A stretch of 7,610 bases of DNA, taken from the NCBI GenBank assembly GCA_937916085.1, contig CALGGO010000050.1, forward strand, positions 1 to 7,610, written 5' to 3'. The notes beneath the pieces are model-generated. The model made no database searches. It was not told the origin of the DNA and saw only the letters and a list, made by a program, of their open reading frames with translations. Positions within the stretch are counted from its first letter, which is position 1. Every line of letters begins with the position of its first letter. The DNA comes from an uncultured Prevotellaceae bacterium (GTDB lineage Bacteria > Bacteroidota > Bacteroidia > Bacteroidales > Muribaculaceae). The translations under genes and the position numbers were made by a program. Below, piece by piece: positions 1 to 7,057 of this stretch.

Positions 1-88
1 CTTTGCGAAATAGACTACAAAATTGAAAAGTTTTTTTCGTTTGTGCAAATATTTTCTATATAAAAATGTGAAAATGTAATAAATAGTT

Positions 89-116
89 AATAAATATGTT
101 TTTAAACATATTTATT
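89..116. repeat. Perfect 13-bp inverted repeat, 2-bp spacer (operator-like)
   Basis: AATAAATATGTTT (89-101) is followed by TT and then its exact reverse complement AAACATATTTATT (104-116). In RNA this would be a weak, all-A/U-type hairpin. In DNA it is a near-continuous palindrome that would suit a dimeric DNA-binding protein. It ends 5 bp before the candidate -7 box of the recombinase promoter, so binding there could block or modulate transcription of the recombinase. The arms are visible; the operator role is inferred. Confidence 0.6.
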
Positions 117-121
117 GAATA

Positions 122-129
122 TATTTTTG
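122..129 (+). promoter_or_regulatory. Candidate -7 box of the recombinase promoter
   Basis: TATTTTTG fits the Bacteroidetes primary-sigma -7 consensus TAnnTTTG exactly. At the expected -33 distance (about 98-103) there is only GTTTTT rather than TTTG, so the promoter is incomplete by consensus. It would give a leader of roughly 115 nt before the ATG at 251. The surrounding AT-richness raises the chance of a fortuitous match. Confidence 0.3.
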
Positions 130-250
130 CGAAAAATCACAAAAAATTGTATGTAATTGCAGCAATCACACCTAAATAATGTATTAATATAAAAAACGGC
201 ATTTTGGATTGTAAACATAATTTTAAAACATTTAAAAAGATTTTTAGTTT

Positions 251-1588
251 ATGAAAAAATTATTCTTCCCTTTAGAATTGAAGTGCCACTTCAATCTTCG
301 TGAGCCTAAGTCACTAAAACCATCATGCATTTATCTTGTTGCAACGATTGGAGGGCGACAATGGAAATTTGCAAGTGGAGTGAAGATTTATCCTGATCAA
401 TGGGACTTTAACAACCAAGAAGCTTTGCCTGGATTCACACCTATCGATAAAATCAACAATCTTATTGTTAGTGAACGCCTCAACGAAATGAAAGCTGTTT
501 TTAATGACTTTAAACAACGTCTATGTCATTTGTCCTTGTCTTTAGAAGATAGTGTTAGTTGGCTGAGGAGCAGATTAAGTGGTAAACAAGATTTGCCACC
601 CTTACAATGGCTTAAAGCCAATATCCTTGCTGACAAAGATATAGTTAACAACCCCACTTTGCCCAACTGCACTGCACGACAATTTGTGCATGATGTTGAG
701 AAACTGGAGCGATTTTGCCAAGAAGAGGGTATTGACCTAACACAGTTCTCAATGATTGACACACAATTTGTAAATAAATATCGGCAATGGCTTGAAAAAC
801 AAACAAAACTCGACGGCAAGCATTTATCACGCAAGTATGTCAATAGCTTGCTGACTAATCTTCATTCATTTTTAAAACGCGCAGTTGATAATGGCAGAAT
901 GTCATACTCTAGTTTCGCCGAAGTCATAATAACCAAATTCAAGAACAAAGATGATGTGAATGGCGACAATGCTGTTTTCTTGAGAGATGACGAAATAATA
1001 AAGATTGCCAGCTTAAAATGTGCTTCATTTATTGATGAGGCTGTGCGAGACGTTTTTATAATGCAGTGCCTTACAGGACAGCGCATTAGTGACATAATCA
1101 ATGTGGGGCAACGAAGCGAAAACCGGTGTGGTGTACCTGTCACAGAAATGGTTCAACAAAAAACAAAGGCTCATGTGGCCTTTGCCATACCATTTGTGAT
1201 GGCACGGGATATAATAATCAACAAATATAATTACAACTTACCTAATGTGTCTAGGAACACTGTCAATCGGCGCATAAAACATATTGCACGATTGGCGGGA
1301 ATCAACGATAACATTCTAGTAAAAAGGCATCTGTGTGGCGACAATGAACCGCATATCATGAAAAAACCTAAATGGGAATGTATAACGTCTCACACTGGCA
1401 GGCGTTCTTTTGTCAGCAATTTGGCCATTAGAGGGTGGAACTATGAGTTAATCGCCAAATACACTGGACATTCGTGTGTCCGCATGGTAGAAAGATATGA
1501 TTGCAGCACTCTTGCTGACGTTGCCATTTTCAAAAAAAATCTAAAACACGCACCATATTTAGTGCTGCAACTAACAGGAGATTTATAG
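251..1588 (+). CDS. Tyrosine recombinase / site-specific integrase
   Basis: Complete 445-residue tyrosine recombinase that cuts and rejoins DNA through a 3'-phosphotyrosine intermediate. Residues ~8-95 resemble the arm-type DNA-binding domain of Bacteroidetes integrases (IYLVATIGGRQWKFASG, then a W-D pair at 51-52). Residues ~140-235 form the SAM-like core-binding domain and ~240-430 the catalytic domain. Every catalytic residue is present: R278 (in LTGQRISD), K304 (QQKTK), H381 and R384 (SHTGRR), H407 (YTGH) and the nucleophile Y416 (VERY). There is no Shine-Dalgarno before the ATG, as is usual in this phylum. Codons favour AAA, GAA and ATA, unlike the downstream susC and susD, which suggests a different history. 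It lies 223 bp upstream of susC in the same direction. It could be a phase-variation recombinase acting on the nearby locus or a remnant integrase of a mobile element; the sequence alone does not decide. Confidence 0.93.
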   Translation: MKKLFFPLELKCHFNLREPKSLKPSCIYLVATIGGRQWKFASGVKIYPDQWDFNNQEALPGFTPIDKINNLIVSERLNEMKAVFNDFKQRLCHLSLSLEDSVSWLRSRLSGKQDLPPLQWLKANILADKDIVNNPTLPNCTARQFVHDVEKLERFCQEEGIDLTQFSMIDTQFVNKYRQWLEKQTKLDGKHLSRKYVNSLLTNLHSFLKRAVDNGRMSYSSFAEVIITKFKNKDDVNGDNAVFLRDDEIIKIASLKCASFIDEAVRDVFIMQCLTGQRISDIINVGQRSENRCGVPVTEMVQQKTKAHVAFAIPFVMARDIIINKYNYNLPNVSRNTVNRRIKHIARLAGINDNILVKRHLCGDNEPHIMKKPKWECITSHTGRRSFVSNLAIRGWNYELIAKYTGHSCVRMVERYDCSTLADVAIFKKNLKHAPYLVLQLTGDL

Positions 1589-1649
1589 CGGCTAAGATAA
1601 CTAATATTAATAACAGACCCCAGAAAATCTTTATTCATAGCACATGGTA

Positions 1650-1668
1650 GCAAAGTGGGCAACTTTGC
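1650..1668. repeat. Inverted repeat GCAAAGT / ACTTTGC, candidate recombinase core
   Basis: GCAAAGT (1650-1656) and ACTTTGC (1662-1668) form a perfect 7-bp dyad with a 5-bp centre. Two inverted arms around a short spacer is the layout of tyrosine-recombinase core sites, though the arms here are shorter than the usual 9-13 bp. It is not a convincing intrinsic terminator for the recombinase gene because no T-run follows on the plus strand. The dyad is visible; its role is inferred. Confidence 0.35.
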
Positions 1669-1697
1669 GAGTGGCAAAACGAGTAATTTAGATATAA

Positions 1698-1742
1698 TGC
1701 TCACGCTCGGTAGTGCTCGTGCAAGCACGGCATTGCTCTCGC
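1698..1742. repeat. Cluster of TGCTC motifs and a CGTGC/GCACG dyad
   Basis: TGCTC occurs at 1698-1702, 1714-1718 and 1734-1738, with a related CGCTC at 1704-1708. A tight dyad CGTGC-AA-GCACG lies at 1718-1729, and AATGC (1696-1700) pairs with GCATT (1730-1734) around it. Repeated short motifs within a non-coding spacer suggest binding sites for a protein, either a transcription regulator or the adjacent recombinase. No specific regulator can be named. Confidence 0.35.
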
Positions 1743-1811
1743 TTAATCGCATTTTTAAATCAATACTTTGTATAAAATCTATTCATTATTTATTAACAAA
1801 AACATGTGCGT

Positions 1812-4800
1812 ATGAAAAAACAAATTGCATTGTTGGCTGCGCTGATTTTGGCATGTGGAGCCCCTATTGGCATGACTTCGGGTCAAGCGTGGGGTTTTAC
1901 CGCTAATGCGCAGAACAACAAAGTGACCGGTGTCGTTCGTGACGGCAGCGGTGAGCCGCTAATCGGTGCAACAATTCAGGTAAAAGGCACTAACCGTGTC
2001 ACTGCCTCCGATATCAACGGCCAGTATTCAATCCAGGCTGCCCCTGGTAGCACCTTGGTAATCAAGTATGTGGGCTCTCCAGACAAGGAGGTTAACGTAA
2101 CAGGAGGTGTAGTTGACATCGATATGAGCGACGCCAATGCCCTTCTCGATGAGGTGGTCGTTACCGCCATGGGTATCAAGAAAGAGCGCAAAGCTCTGGG
2201 TTACAACGTTACTGACCTCAAGAGTGAGGAAATCTTGAAGAACAAGAACACCAACGTTATCAACTCTCTGGCAGGTAAGGTTCCTGGTGTGAACGTTACC
2301 CAGTCAAGTGGTGCTGCCGGTGCTGGTGCTAGTATCATCATTCGTGGTGCCAACTCTACCAGCGAGGGTCGTGACAACACTCCTCTGTTTGTAGTTGACG
2401 GTGTTATCTATGACAACTCTACTACAGTGCTTGGTAACTCTGGTCAGGATGGTGTTACACGTAACGCCACCACCTTCTCTAACCGTGTGATGGATATCAA
2501 CCCCGAGGATATCGAGAGCCTCTCGGTACTTAAGGGTGCTGCTGCTGCCGCGCTTTATGGTAGCCGTGCTGCCGATGGTGCTATCATTATCACCACCAAG
2601 AAGGGCACTGAGGGTACCGTAAAAGTTGACTATACTGGTAAAATCAGTACCTCTTGGGCCAACAAGCTTCCTGAGGTTCAGAAGACCTTCGGTCGTGGCG
2701 TTTACAGCACCAACGGTGTGCTTAGCGACCAGACCTACAGCTCTTGGGGCGAGCCATTTGCCGCAGGTGCCACTATCTACGACAACATTGGCAACTTCTT
2801 CCAGCATGGTACTATCTTCGACAACAATGTCAGCATTAGCGGCGGTTCGAAGAACACTACTTTCTTCTTGTCAGTATCTAATTTCGACCAGAAGGGTATC
2901 GTGCCTAAGACAAGCTACGACAAGACTACTGTTCGCTTCAACGGAGAGCAGAAGTTTGACCGCTTGACAGTGGGCGCTAACATGACCTACAGCATCGCTA
3001 AAACTAACAAGACCCTCACCTCTGGTGGTTTGTGGGAAGGCACTCTTTCACCTGTTGGCACAGGTGCTATGAACGCCCTCTATTCTTGGCCTTTAGACCA
3101 GGATGTATCACATTATGTGAATGAGGATGGAACTAAGTATCGTCTCTTCGACGGTGTATGGCCTCTTGTTGATGACAAGGAGAATCCTTACTGGATTATC
3201 AATAAGAACAAACTCTACGATAAGACTCACCGCTTCACTGGCGCCATCAATGCTTCGTTCCGCATTGCCGATTGGTGGACTCTGAATGGTCGTTTGGGTT
3301 ATGATAACTATACTACAGATTCTTATAACTTCATCGCTCCAGGTTCGGTTGCTCGTGAAATGTACCAAAATGGTCGTTTGAGCAAAGCTGACTATCGCTA
3401 TGAGTATATCTCTACAAACATCATGAGTGACTGGCACAAGCAGTTTGGTGACTGGGATCTCGGCTTGATGCTCGGCACAAGCACCGATGATACCAAGCGC
3501 ATGAATCAGAACCACTGGGGATGGAATTTCATTACCGCTGGTACTGTCAGCTTTAGCAATATCTCTAGCGAAAATCAGCTATTCAAGGATATGAACAGCC
3601 GCAAGCGCATGGTTAGCGTCTTTGGTGAGGCTCGTGCCAGCTGGCGCAATACAGTGTTCTTGACAGTGACTGGACGTAACGACTGGTCTTCTACCCTTCC
3701 AGTGAATGAGCGTAGTTACTTCTATCCATCAGTTAGTGGTTCGTTCGTATTCACTGAGCTTATTCAACCCAACGACATTCTCTCGTTTGGTAAGATTCGC
3801 GCTTCTTGGGCACAGGTTGGTAAAGATGCCAACGTGTTCGCTACCCTTACCTACCTTGAGAATCCTATGGTTTATGGTTCTTTCCAGGGCGTAGGTAACC
3901 AGTACTATCAGGGTAACATGTTCTTGAAGCCCGAGATTCAGACTGCATGGGAGATTGGTACTGAGTTGCGTTTCTTCAACAACCGCTTAGGTCTTGACTG
4001 GACTTACTATCACAGTTCTACCAAGAACCAGATAGCTTCGCCACGTCTGTCGAATGCTAATGGTTACATCTTTGCTGCCATCAACTCTGGTACAGTTATC
4101 AACAAGGGTATGGAAATCGCCATCAATGCACGTCCAGTGCAGACCCGCGATTTCGATTGGGATCTGACTCTGAACTTCTCTTACAACCGTGGTACTCTGG
4201 GTGAGTTCCTCGATGGTGTAGGTATGTTCTATCCAACAGATGCTCAGTTTGGTACTATCAAGAGTGCTTCGGTGCCTAACGGTGGTGTCTTCATGGGACT
4301 CGTTGGTTCTCGCTTCGAGTATGAGCATGATGCCGACGGCAACGAGATTGAAGGCGGTCGTTACCTAGTTGACCCCAACACTGGTCTTTACAAACTTTAT
4401 TCTTCAACCAGTGAAATTGTTGGTAACCGTGAGCCCAAGTTTATTGGTGGTCTTGCCAACACACTCCGTTACAAGGATTTCACTCTGTCGTTCCTGCTTG
4501 ACTTCCGCTATGGCGGTGCTGTTTACAATGGTACCGAATACTGCATGGTTGACAATGGTTTGAGCAAGCTCACACTTCTTAACAACCGTCAATCAGTTAC
4601 CGTAAGTGGTGTAAACAGTGAGACTGGTGAACCATTTGAGCAGACTTATGAGGCCGATAAGACCTACACCATCGCTGGTGTTGAGTATTCTGGCCGCAAT
4701 ATGATTCAGCGTTATTGGAGCAACTACGCAAGCAACAGCTATAACTTCATCACCGACGTTAACTGGCTGAAGCTTCGTTCGCTTTCGCTCTCTTATGACC

Positions 4801-5012
4801 TGTCGCGTATCCTGCTGACTAAGCAGAACGTGATCAAGCGTCTTGTTCTTAGCGTTACTGGAACCAACCTCTTCACTTGGACCAACTATAAGGGTATGGA
4901 TCCTGAGGTCAGCACCGCTGGTGGTACTGGAGGCTCGGGTGCCGTTGGCATCGACTGGAACAGTGTTCCTGCTGTATCGAGCTTCACATTTGGTGTAAAT
5001 GTTACTTTCTAA
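1812..5012 (+). CDS. SusC/RagA-family TonB-linked outer-membrane transporter
   Basis: A 1066-residue SusC-type TonB-dependent transporter, the barrel that imports ligands captured by a SusD partner. The ATG at 1812 is preferred over an in-frame GTG two codons upstream because it gives the classic MKK signal-peptide start. Signal peptide ~1-34 ends at ANAQ. A carboxypeptidase-regulatory-like domain spans ~37-108 (VTGVVRDGSGEPLIGATIQV), the TonB-box region is LDEVVVTAMG at ~112-121, and the plug ~125-265 carries the family signature (FVVDGV, then DIESLSVLKGAAAAALYGSRA and IIITTKKG). The rest is β-barrel, ending in VNVTF with the terminal Phe expected for BAM-dependent assembly. No STN signalling domain is present, so regulation through FecR/ECF sigma is not indicated. 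Length is normal for the family. It uses AAG/GAG/AAC-rich codons. It is cotranscribed with the SusD gene 21 bp downstream. Substrate unknown. Confidence 0.97.
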   Translation: MKKQIALLAALILACGAPIGMTSGQAWGFTANAQNNKVTGVVRDGSGEPLIGATIQVKGTNRVTASDINGQYSIQAAPGSTLVIKYVGSPDKEVNVTGGVVDIDMSDANALLDEVVVTAMGIKKERKALGYNVTDLKSEEILKNKNTNVINSLAGKVPGVNVTQSSGAAGAGASIIIRGANSTSEGRDNTPLFVVDGVIYDNSTTVLGNSGQDGVTRNATTFSNRVMDINPEDIESLSVLKGAAAAALYGSRAADGAIIITTKKGTEGTVKVDYTGKISTSWANKLPEVQKTFGRGVYSTNGVLSDQTYSSWGEPFAAGATIYDNIGNFFQHGTIFDNNVSISGGSKNTTFFLSVSNFDQKGIVPKTSYDKTTVRFNGEQKFDRLTVGANMTYSIAKTNKTLTSGGLWEGTLSPVGTGAMNALYSWPLDQDVSHYVNEDGTKYRLFDGVWPLVDDKENPYWIINKNKLYDKTHRFTGAINASFRIADWWTLNGRLGYDNYTTDSYNFIAPGSVAREMYQNGRLSKADYRYEYISTNIMSDWHKQFGDWDLGLMLGTSTDDTKRMNQNHWGWNFITAGTVSFSNISSENQLFKDMNSRKRMVSVFGEARASWRNTVFLTVTGRNDWSSTLPVNERSYFYPSVSGSFVFTELIQPNDILSFGKIRASWAQVGKDANVFATLTYLENPMVYGSFQGVGNQYYQGNMFLKPEIQTAWEIGTELRFFNNRLGLDWTYYHSSTKNQIASPRLSNANGYIFAAINSGTVINKGMEIAINARPVQTRDFDWDLTLNFSYNRGTLGEFLDGVGMFYPTDAQFGTIKSASVPNGGVFMGLVGSRFEYEHDADGNEIEGGRYLVDPNTGLYKLYSSTSEIVGNREPKFIGGLANTLRYKDFTLSFLLDFRYGGAVYNGTEYCMVDNGLSKLTLLNNRQSVTVSGVNSETGEPFEQTYEADKTYTIAGVEYSGRNMIQRYWSNYASNSYNFITDVNWLKLRSLSLSYDLSRILLTKQNVIKRLVLSVTGTNLFTWTNYKGMDPEVSTAGGTGGSGAVGIDWNSVPAVSSFTFGVNVTF

Positions 5013-5033
5013 CAACATATAAAAGAAATGACT

Positions 5034-7013
5034 ATGAAGATTTCAAAATATTTCATCGCACTGGCATGCTTCGCTGCTTCGCTTAGCCTGGCATCCTGTA
5101 ACGACTATCTCGATGTGAACACCGACCCCGACAGCCCTAACAACAAGAGCGCTCTGGTCGAGAATCGCCTCCCTTGGATTGAGCGTTGGTTCATGTATGA
5201 GCATGGTATCGTAAATATGCGCACATCGTGCAACATTGGTGTGTTCTACTCTACTACTGGTAACCTCGGTGCTCCCGACTGGGAGTTTGGTTCGGGTTCT
5301 ACCACTACTCCTTATCAGAGTTGGTTTGTAGGTTGCGCTTGTAACCTTCCCGACATTATTGAGAAAGCTCAGAAAGACGGAGCCACTCACTATGAAGGTG
5401 TAGCTGAACTTCTTTACGCCTACGGTTTTATGGATATGATCGACCTTTATGGTGAGATACCATATACTGAGGCCCTCGGTGCTTCGGCAGTACCTGCTTA
5501 CGACAATGGCAAGACTGTCTATGAGGGATGCATGGAAAGAATTGACAGGGCTATTGAGCTGCTGCAAACTCCTCAATCTGGAAATGCAGTACCTCTGAGC
5601 TCTGGTGACATCGCTGGCGGTGATGTTCAAAAGTGGCTCAAGCTCGCTTATGGCTTGAAGGCTCGCTACTTGCTCCGCATCTCGAAGAAGGCAGATTTCA
5701 ATCCTGATCTTATCCTTGACTGCCTTGCTAAGGGTCCCCAGAGCAACAGCGACAATCTGGCATTCACTTGCTACAACTCGGGCAGCGACGTTACCGACTA
5801 CCTCATGGGTGACCCCGTGATGACTAACGGTAACTGGAACTACTTGTCCTACGGTTCTAACCAGCGCATGTCGAAGTATCACTACGACCTTCTCACCAAT
5901 ATGCGTGGTGCTGGCGTAGAAGACCCACGCGCCGACAAGGACATTCCTTGGGTTATGACCAAGATGAAACTTGATGCTAATGGTAACGTTTCTAGCTATG
6001 AGCTGATGCGCTCTAAGCCAGTTGATATCATCAACGATGCTGATGGTCGCCTCCACGCTGGTGGTGCATTCTCTATGACCAACTCTACTTGGACTCAAGG
6101 TGGCACATCAATCAAATATGCTATAAAAGACGAAGCCAAGCGTAGTGAATTTGCTCAAAAAGCAGCAGCGAACCATGAAGTAGAAATAAATGGTGATACT
6201 GTTAAAGTGTACTATGCTCCTGGAGCTCTCTATGTCAACAGTACCAACTATGTTCTCGCTGGTGATACTGCATGTGTAAACCTGCGCAGTAACTCTACTA
6301 ATACAGGTGGTGCTCACAACCCACTTGACACCTACTGGCACTTCGGTTTAGGAAATGCCCGTGATGCTGGTGCTGGATCTACTGGTATCTTCCAAACTCA
6401 GCCTATGAGCCCATTTGACCTGATGACCTACAGCGAGTGCTGCTTCATCAAGGCCGAGGTTCTCTTCCGCAAGGGCGACAAGGGTGGTGCTCTAACAGCT
6501 TACAAGGCTGGTATCAAGGCAAGCATGGATTACTACCAGACTCTGGCTCAAAATTACCAGTCGGCTGGATATATCAATCCAATCCTTACTCCTATGGACA
6601 ATGCAAAGATCAACGCTTACATGAACAGTGCCGCTGTTTGCCAGAGTGCTGGCGAGCTCACAATGAGCGACATCATGCTCCAGAAGTATGTGGCACTTGG
6701 CTGCTGCTCTGAGACTTATGTTGACATGCGCCGCTTCAACTACAGCGCTGGCAATGTTGGTGGTTTTGGTGTTATTTATCCAGGTATGGATCACCCAGCA
6801 ATGTTCACCGGACAAGCTGTTCTTCCAGGTGCAAGCAAGACAGATCCTCAGTACTGGCCACGCCGTTGGCGTTTGCCCGACAAGTTGGAGCTTACCTACA
6901 ATGAGACCCAGGTTCGTGCAATCAACAAGTGTGCTTATGAGACTTACATCTGGAGTATTCCAGTATGGTGGGATTGCGCTACCGATGACGAGTACTTCAA
7001 TTACATCAACTAA
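5034..7013 (+). CDS. SusD/RagB-family surface lipoprotein (SusD-like_2 type)
   Basis: A 659-residue SusD-like lipoprotein that forms the lid over the SusC barrel and binds substrate at the cell surface. The lipoprotein signal peptide ends in LSLASC, with lipidated Cys22, followed by NDYLDVNTDPDSPNN, the typical mature start of the SusD-like_2 group. Family landmarks are the helical TPR-like segment ending in DLYGEIPYTEAL (~138-148), ECCFIKAEVLFRKGD (~468-482), the IMLQKYVALG...VDMRRF block (~547-568) and PRRWRLPDKLELTYNE (~609-624). ATG 5034 gives the cleaner MKISK start; ATG 5028 is in frame two codons upstream and equally possible. It is longer than the 500-600 residues usual for SusD proteins and has 14 Cys besides the lipid Cys. 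Residues ~358-393 use AT-rich codons unlike the rest. A terminator follows 45 bp after the stop. Ligand unknown. Confidence 0.96.
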   Translation: MKISKYFIALACFAASLSLASCNDYLDVNTDPDSPNNKSALVENRLPWIERWFMYEHGIVNMRTSCNIGVFYSTTGNLGAPDWEFGSGSTTTPYQSWFVGCACNLPDIIEKAQKDGATHYEGVAELLYAYGFMDMIDLYGEIPYTEALGASAVPAYDNGKTVYEGCMERIDRAIELLQTPQSGNAVPLSSGDIAGGDVQKWLKLAYGLKARYLLRISKKADFNPDLILDCLAKGPQSNSDNLAFTCYNSGSDVTDYLMGDPVMTNGNWNYLSYGSNQRMSKYHYDLLTNMRGAGVEDPRADKDIPWVMTKMKLDANGNVSSYELMRSKPVDIINDADGRLHAGGAFSMTNSTWTQGGTSIKYAIKDEAKRSEFAQKAAANHEVEINGDTVKVYYAPGALYVNSTNYVLAGDTACVNLRSNSTNTGGAHNPLDTYWHFGLGNARDAGAGSTGIFQTQPMSPFDLMTYSECCFIKAEVLFRKGDKGGALTAYKAGIKASMDYYQTLAQNYQSAGYINPILTPMDNAKINAYMNSAAVCQSAGELTMSDIMLQKYVALGCCSETYVDMRRFNYSAGNVGGFGVIYPGMDHPAMFTGQAVLPGASKTDPQYWPRRWRLPDKLELTYNETQVRAINKCAYETYIWSIPVWWDCATDDEYFNYIN

Positions 7014-7057
7014 TATCGCTTGAGATTGTAACGTAAGTTTATTATTGCGATTAACCC

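Larger units (their letters stand above)
1..250. other. AT-rich gene-free region upstream of the recombinase
   Basis: No convincing coding region on either strand. The segment is made largely of A/T runs and is far poorer in GC than the SusC/SusD genes. It contains a perfect 13-bp inverted repeat (89-116), a candidate -7 box (122-129), a small dyad ATTGC-A-GCAAT (156-166), and two copies of TTTGCGA (2-8 and 126-132). No tRNA or other structured RNA was recognized. It is best read as the regulatory leader of the recombinase gene, possibly together with the edge of a mobile or recombining segment that continues left of the window. Confidence 0.6.
1624..1786 (+). repeat. Gapped direct repeats AAAATCT..ATTCAT flanking the GC-richer block
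   Basis: AAAATCT-TT-ATTCAT at 1624-1637 recurs as AAAATCTATTCAT at 1774-1786, identical except for a 2-nt indel. The copies lie in direct orientation on either side of the structured 1639-1752 block. The sequence is simple and AT-rich, so chance is a real alternative. Confidence 0.35.
1589..1811. other. Intergenic region between recombinase and susC
   Basis: This 223-bp spacer has three zones. 1589-1638 is AT-rich (about 30% GC by hand count), 1639-1752 is about 46% GC and full of short dyads and repeats, and 1753-1811 is about 19% GC and leads into susC. No match to TTTG-N19-21-TAnnTTTG was found on either strand. The nearest resemblance is TACTTTG at 1764-1770, one base short of the consensus spacing and without a -33 partner. 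The susC promoter is therefore unidentified: it may use another sigma factor, be activated by a regulator, or be supplied by read-through or DNA rearrangement. Confidence 0.6.

Noticed and set aside
1650..1668. Hairpin as a terminator of the recombinase gene
   Set aside because: The stem is only 7 bp with moderate GC, and the following bases (GAGTGGC) are not a T-run.
1441..1752. Minus-strand frame of 103 codons across the recombinase end and the intergenic block
   Set aside because: It overlaps the well-supported recombinase C-terminus and lacks a promoter; no protein family recognized. The DNA symmetry of the block is the better explanation for interest here.
1806..1811. Upstream in-frame GTG start for the SusC gene
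   Set aside because: It adds only Met-Arg before a canonical MKKQIALL signal peptide start; the ATG at 1812 is more likely.
1655..1906. Plus-strand frame of 83 codons spanning the intergenic region into susC
   Set aside because: It runs out of frame into the susC signal peptide and has no recognizable features.
2304..2807. Minus-strand open frame of 167 codons inside susC
   Set aside because: Low-complexity Thr/Val/Gly-rich peptide produced by the repeated GGT/ACC codons of susC; no independent support.
5043..6098. Long minus-strand open frame (351 codons) opposite susD
   Set aside because: It lies wholly antisense to a clear SusD gene, has no signal peptide or recognizable family motif, and is explained by the codon bias of susD leaving the opposite frame open.
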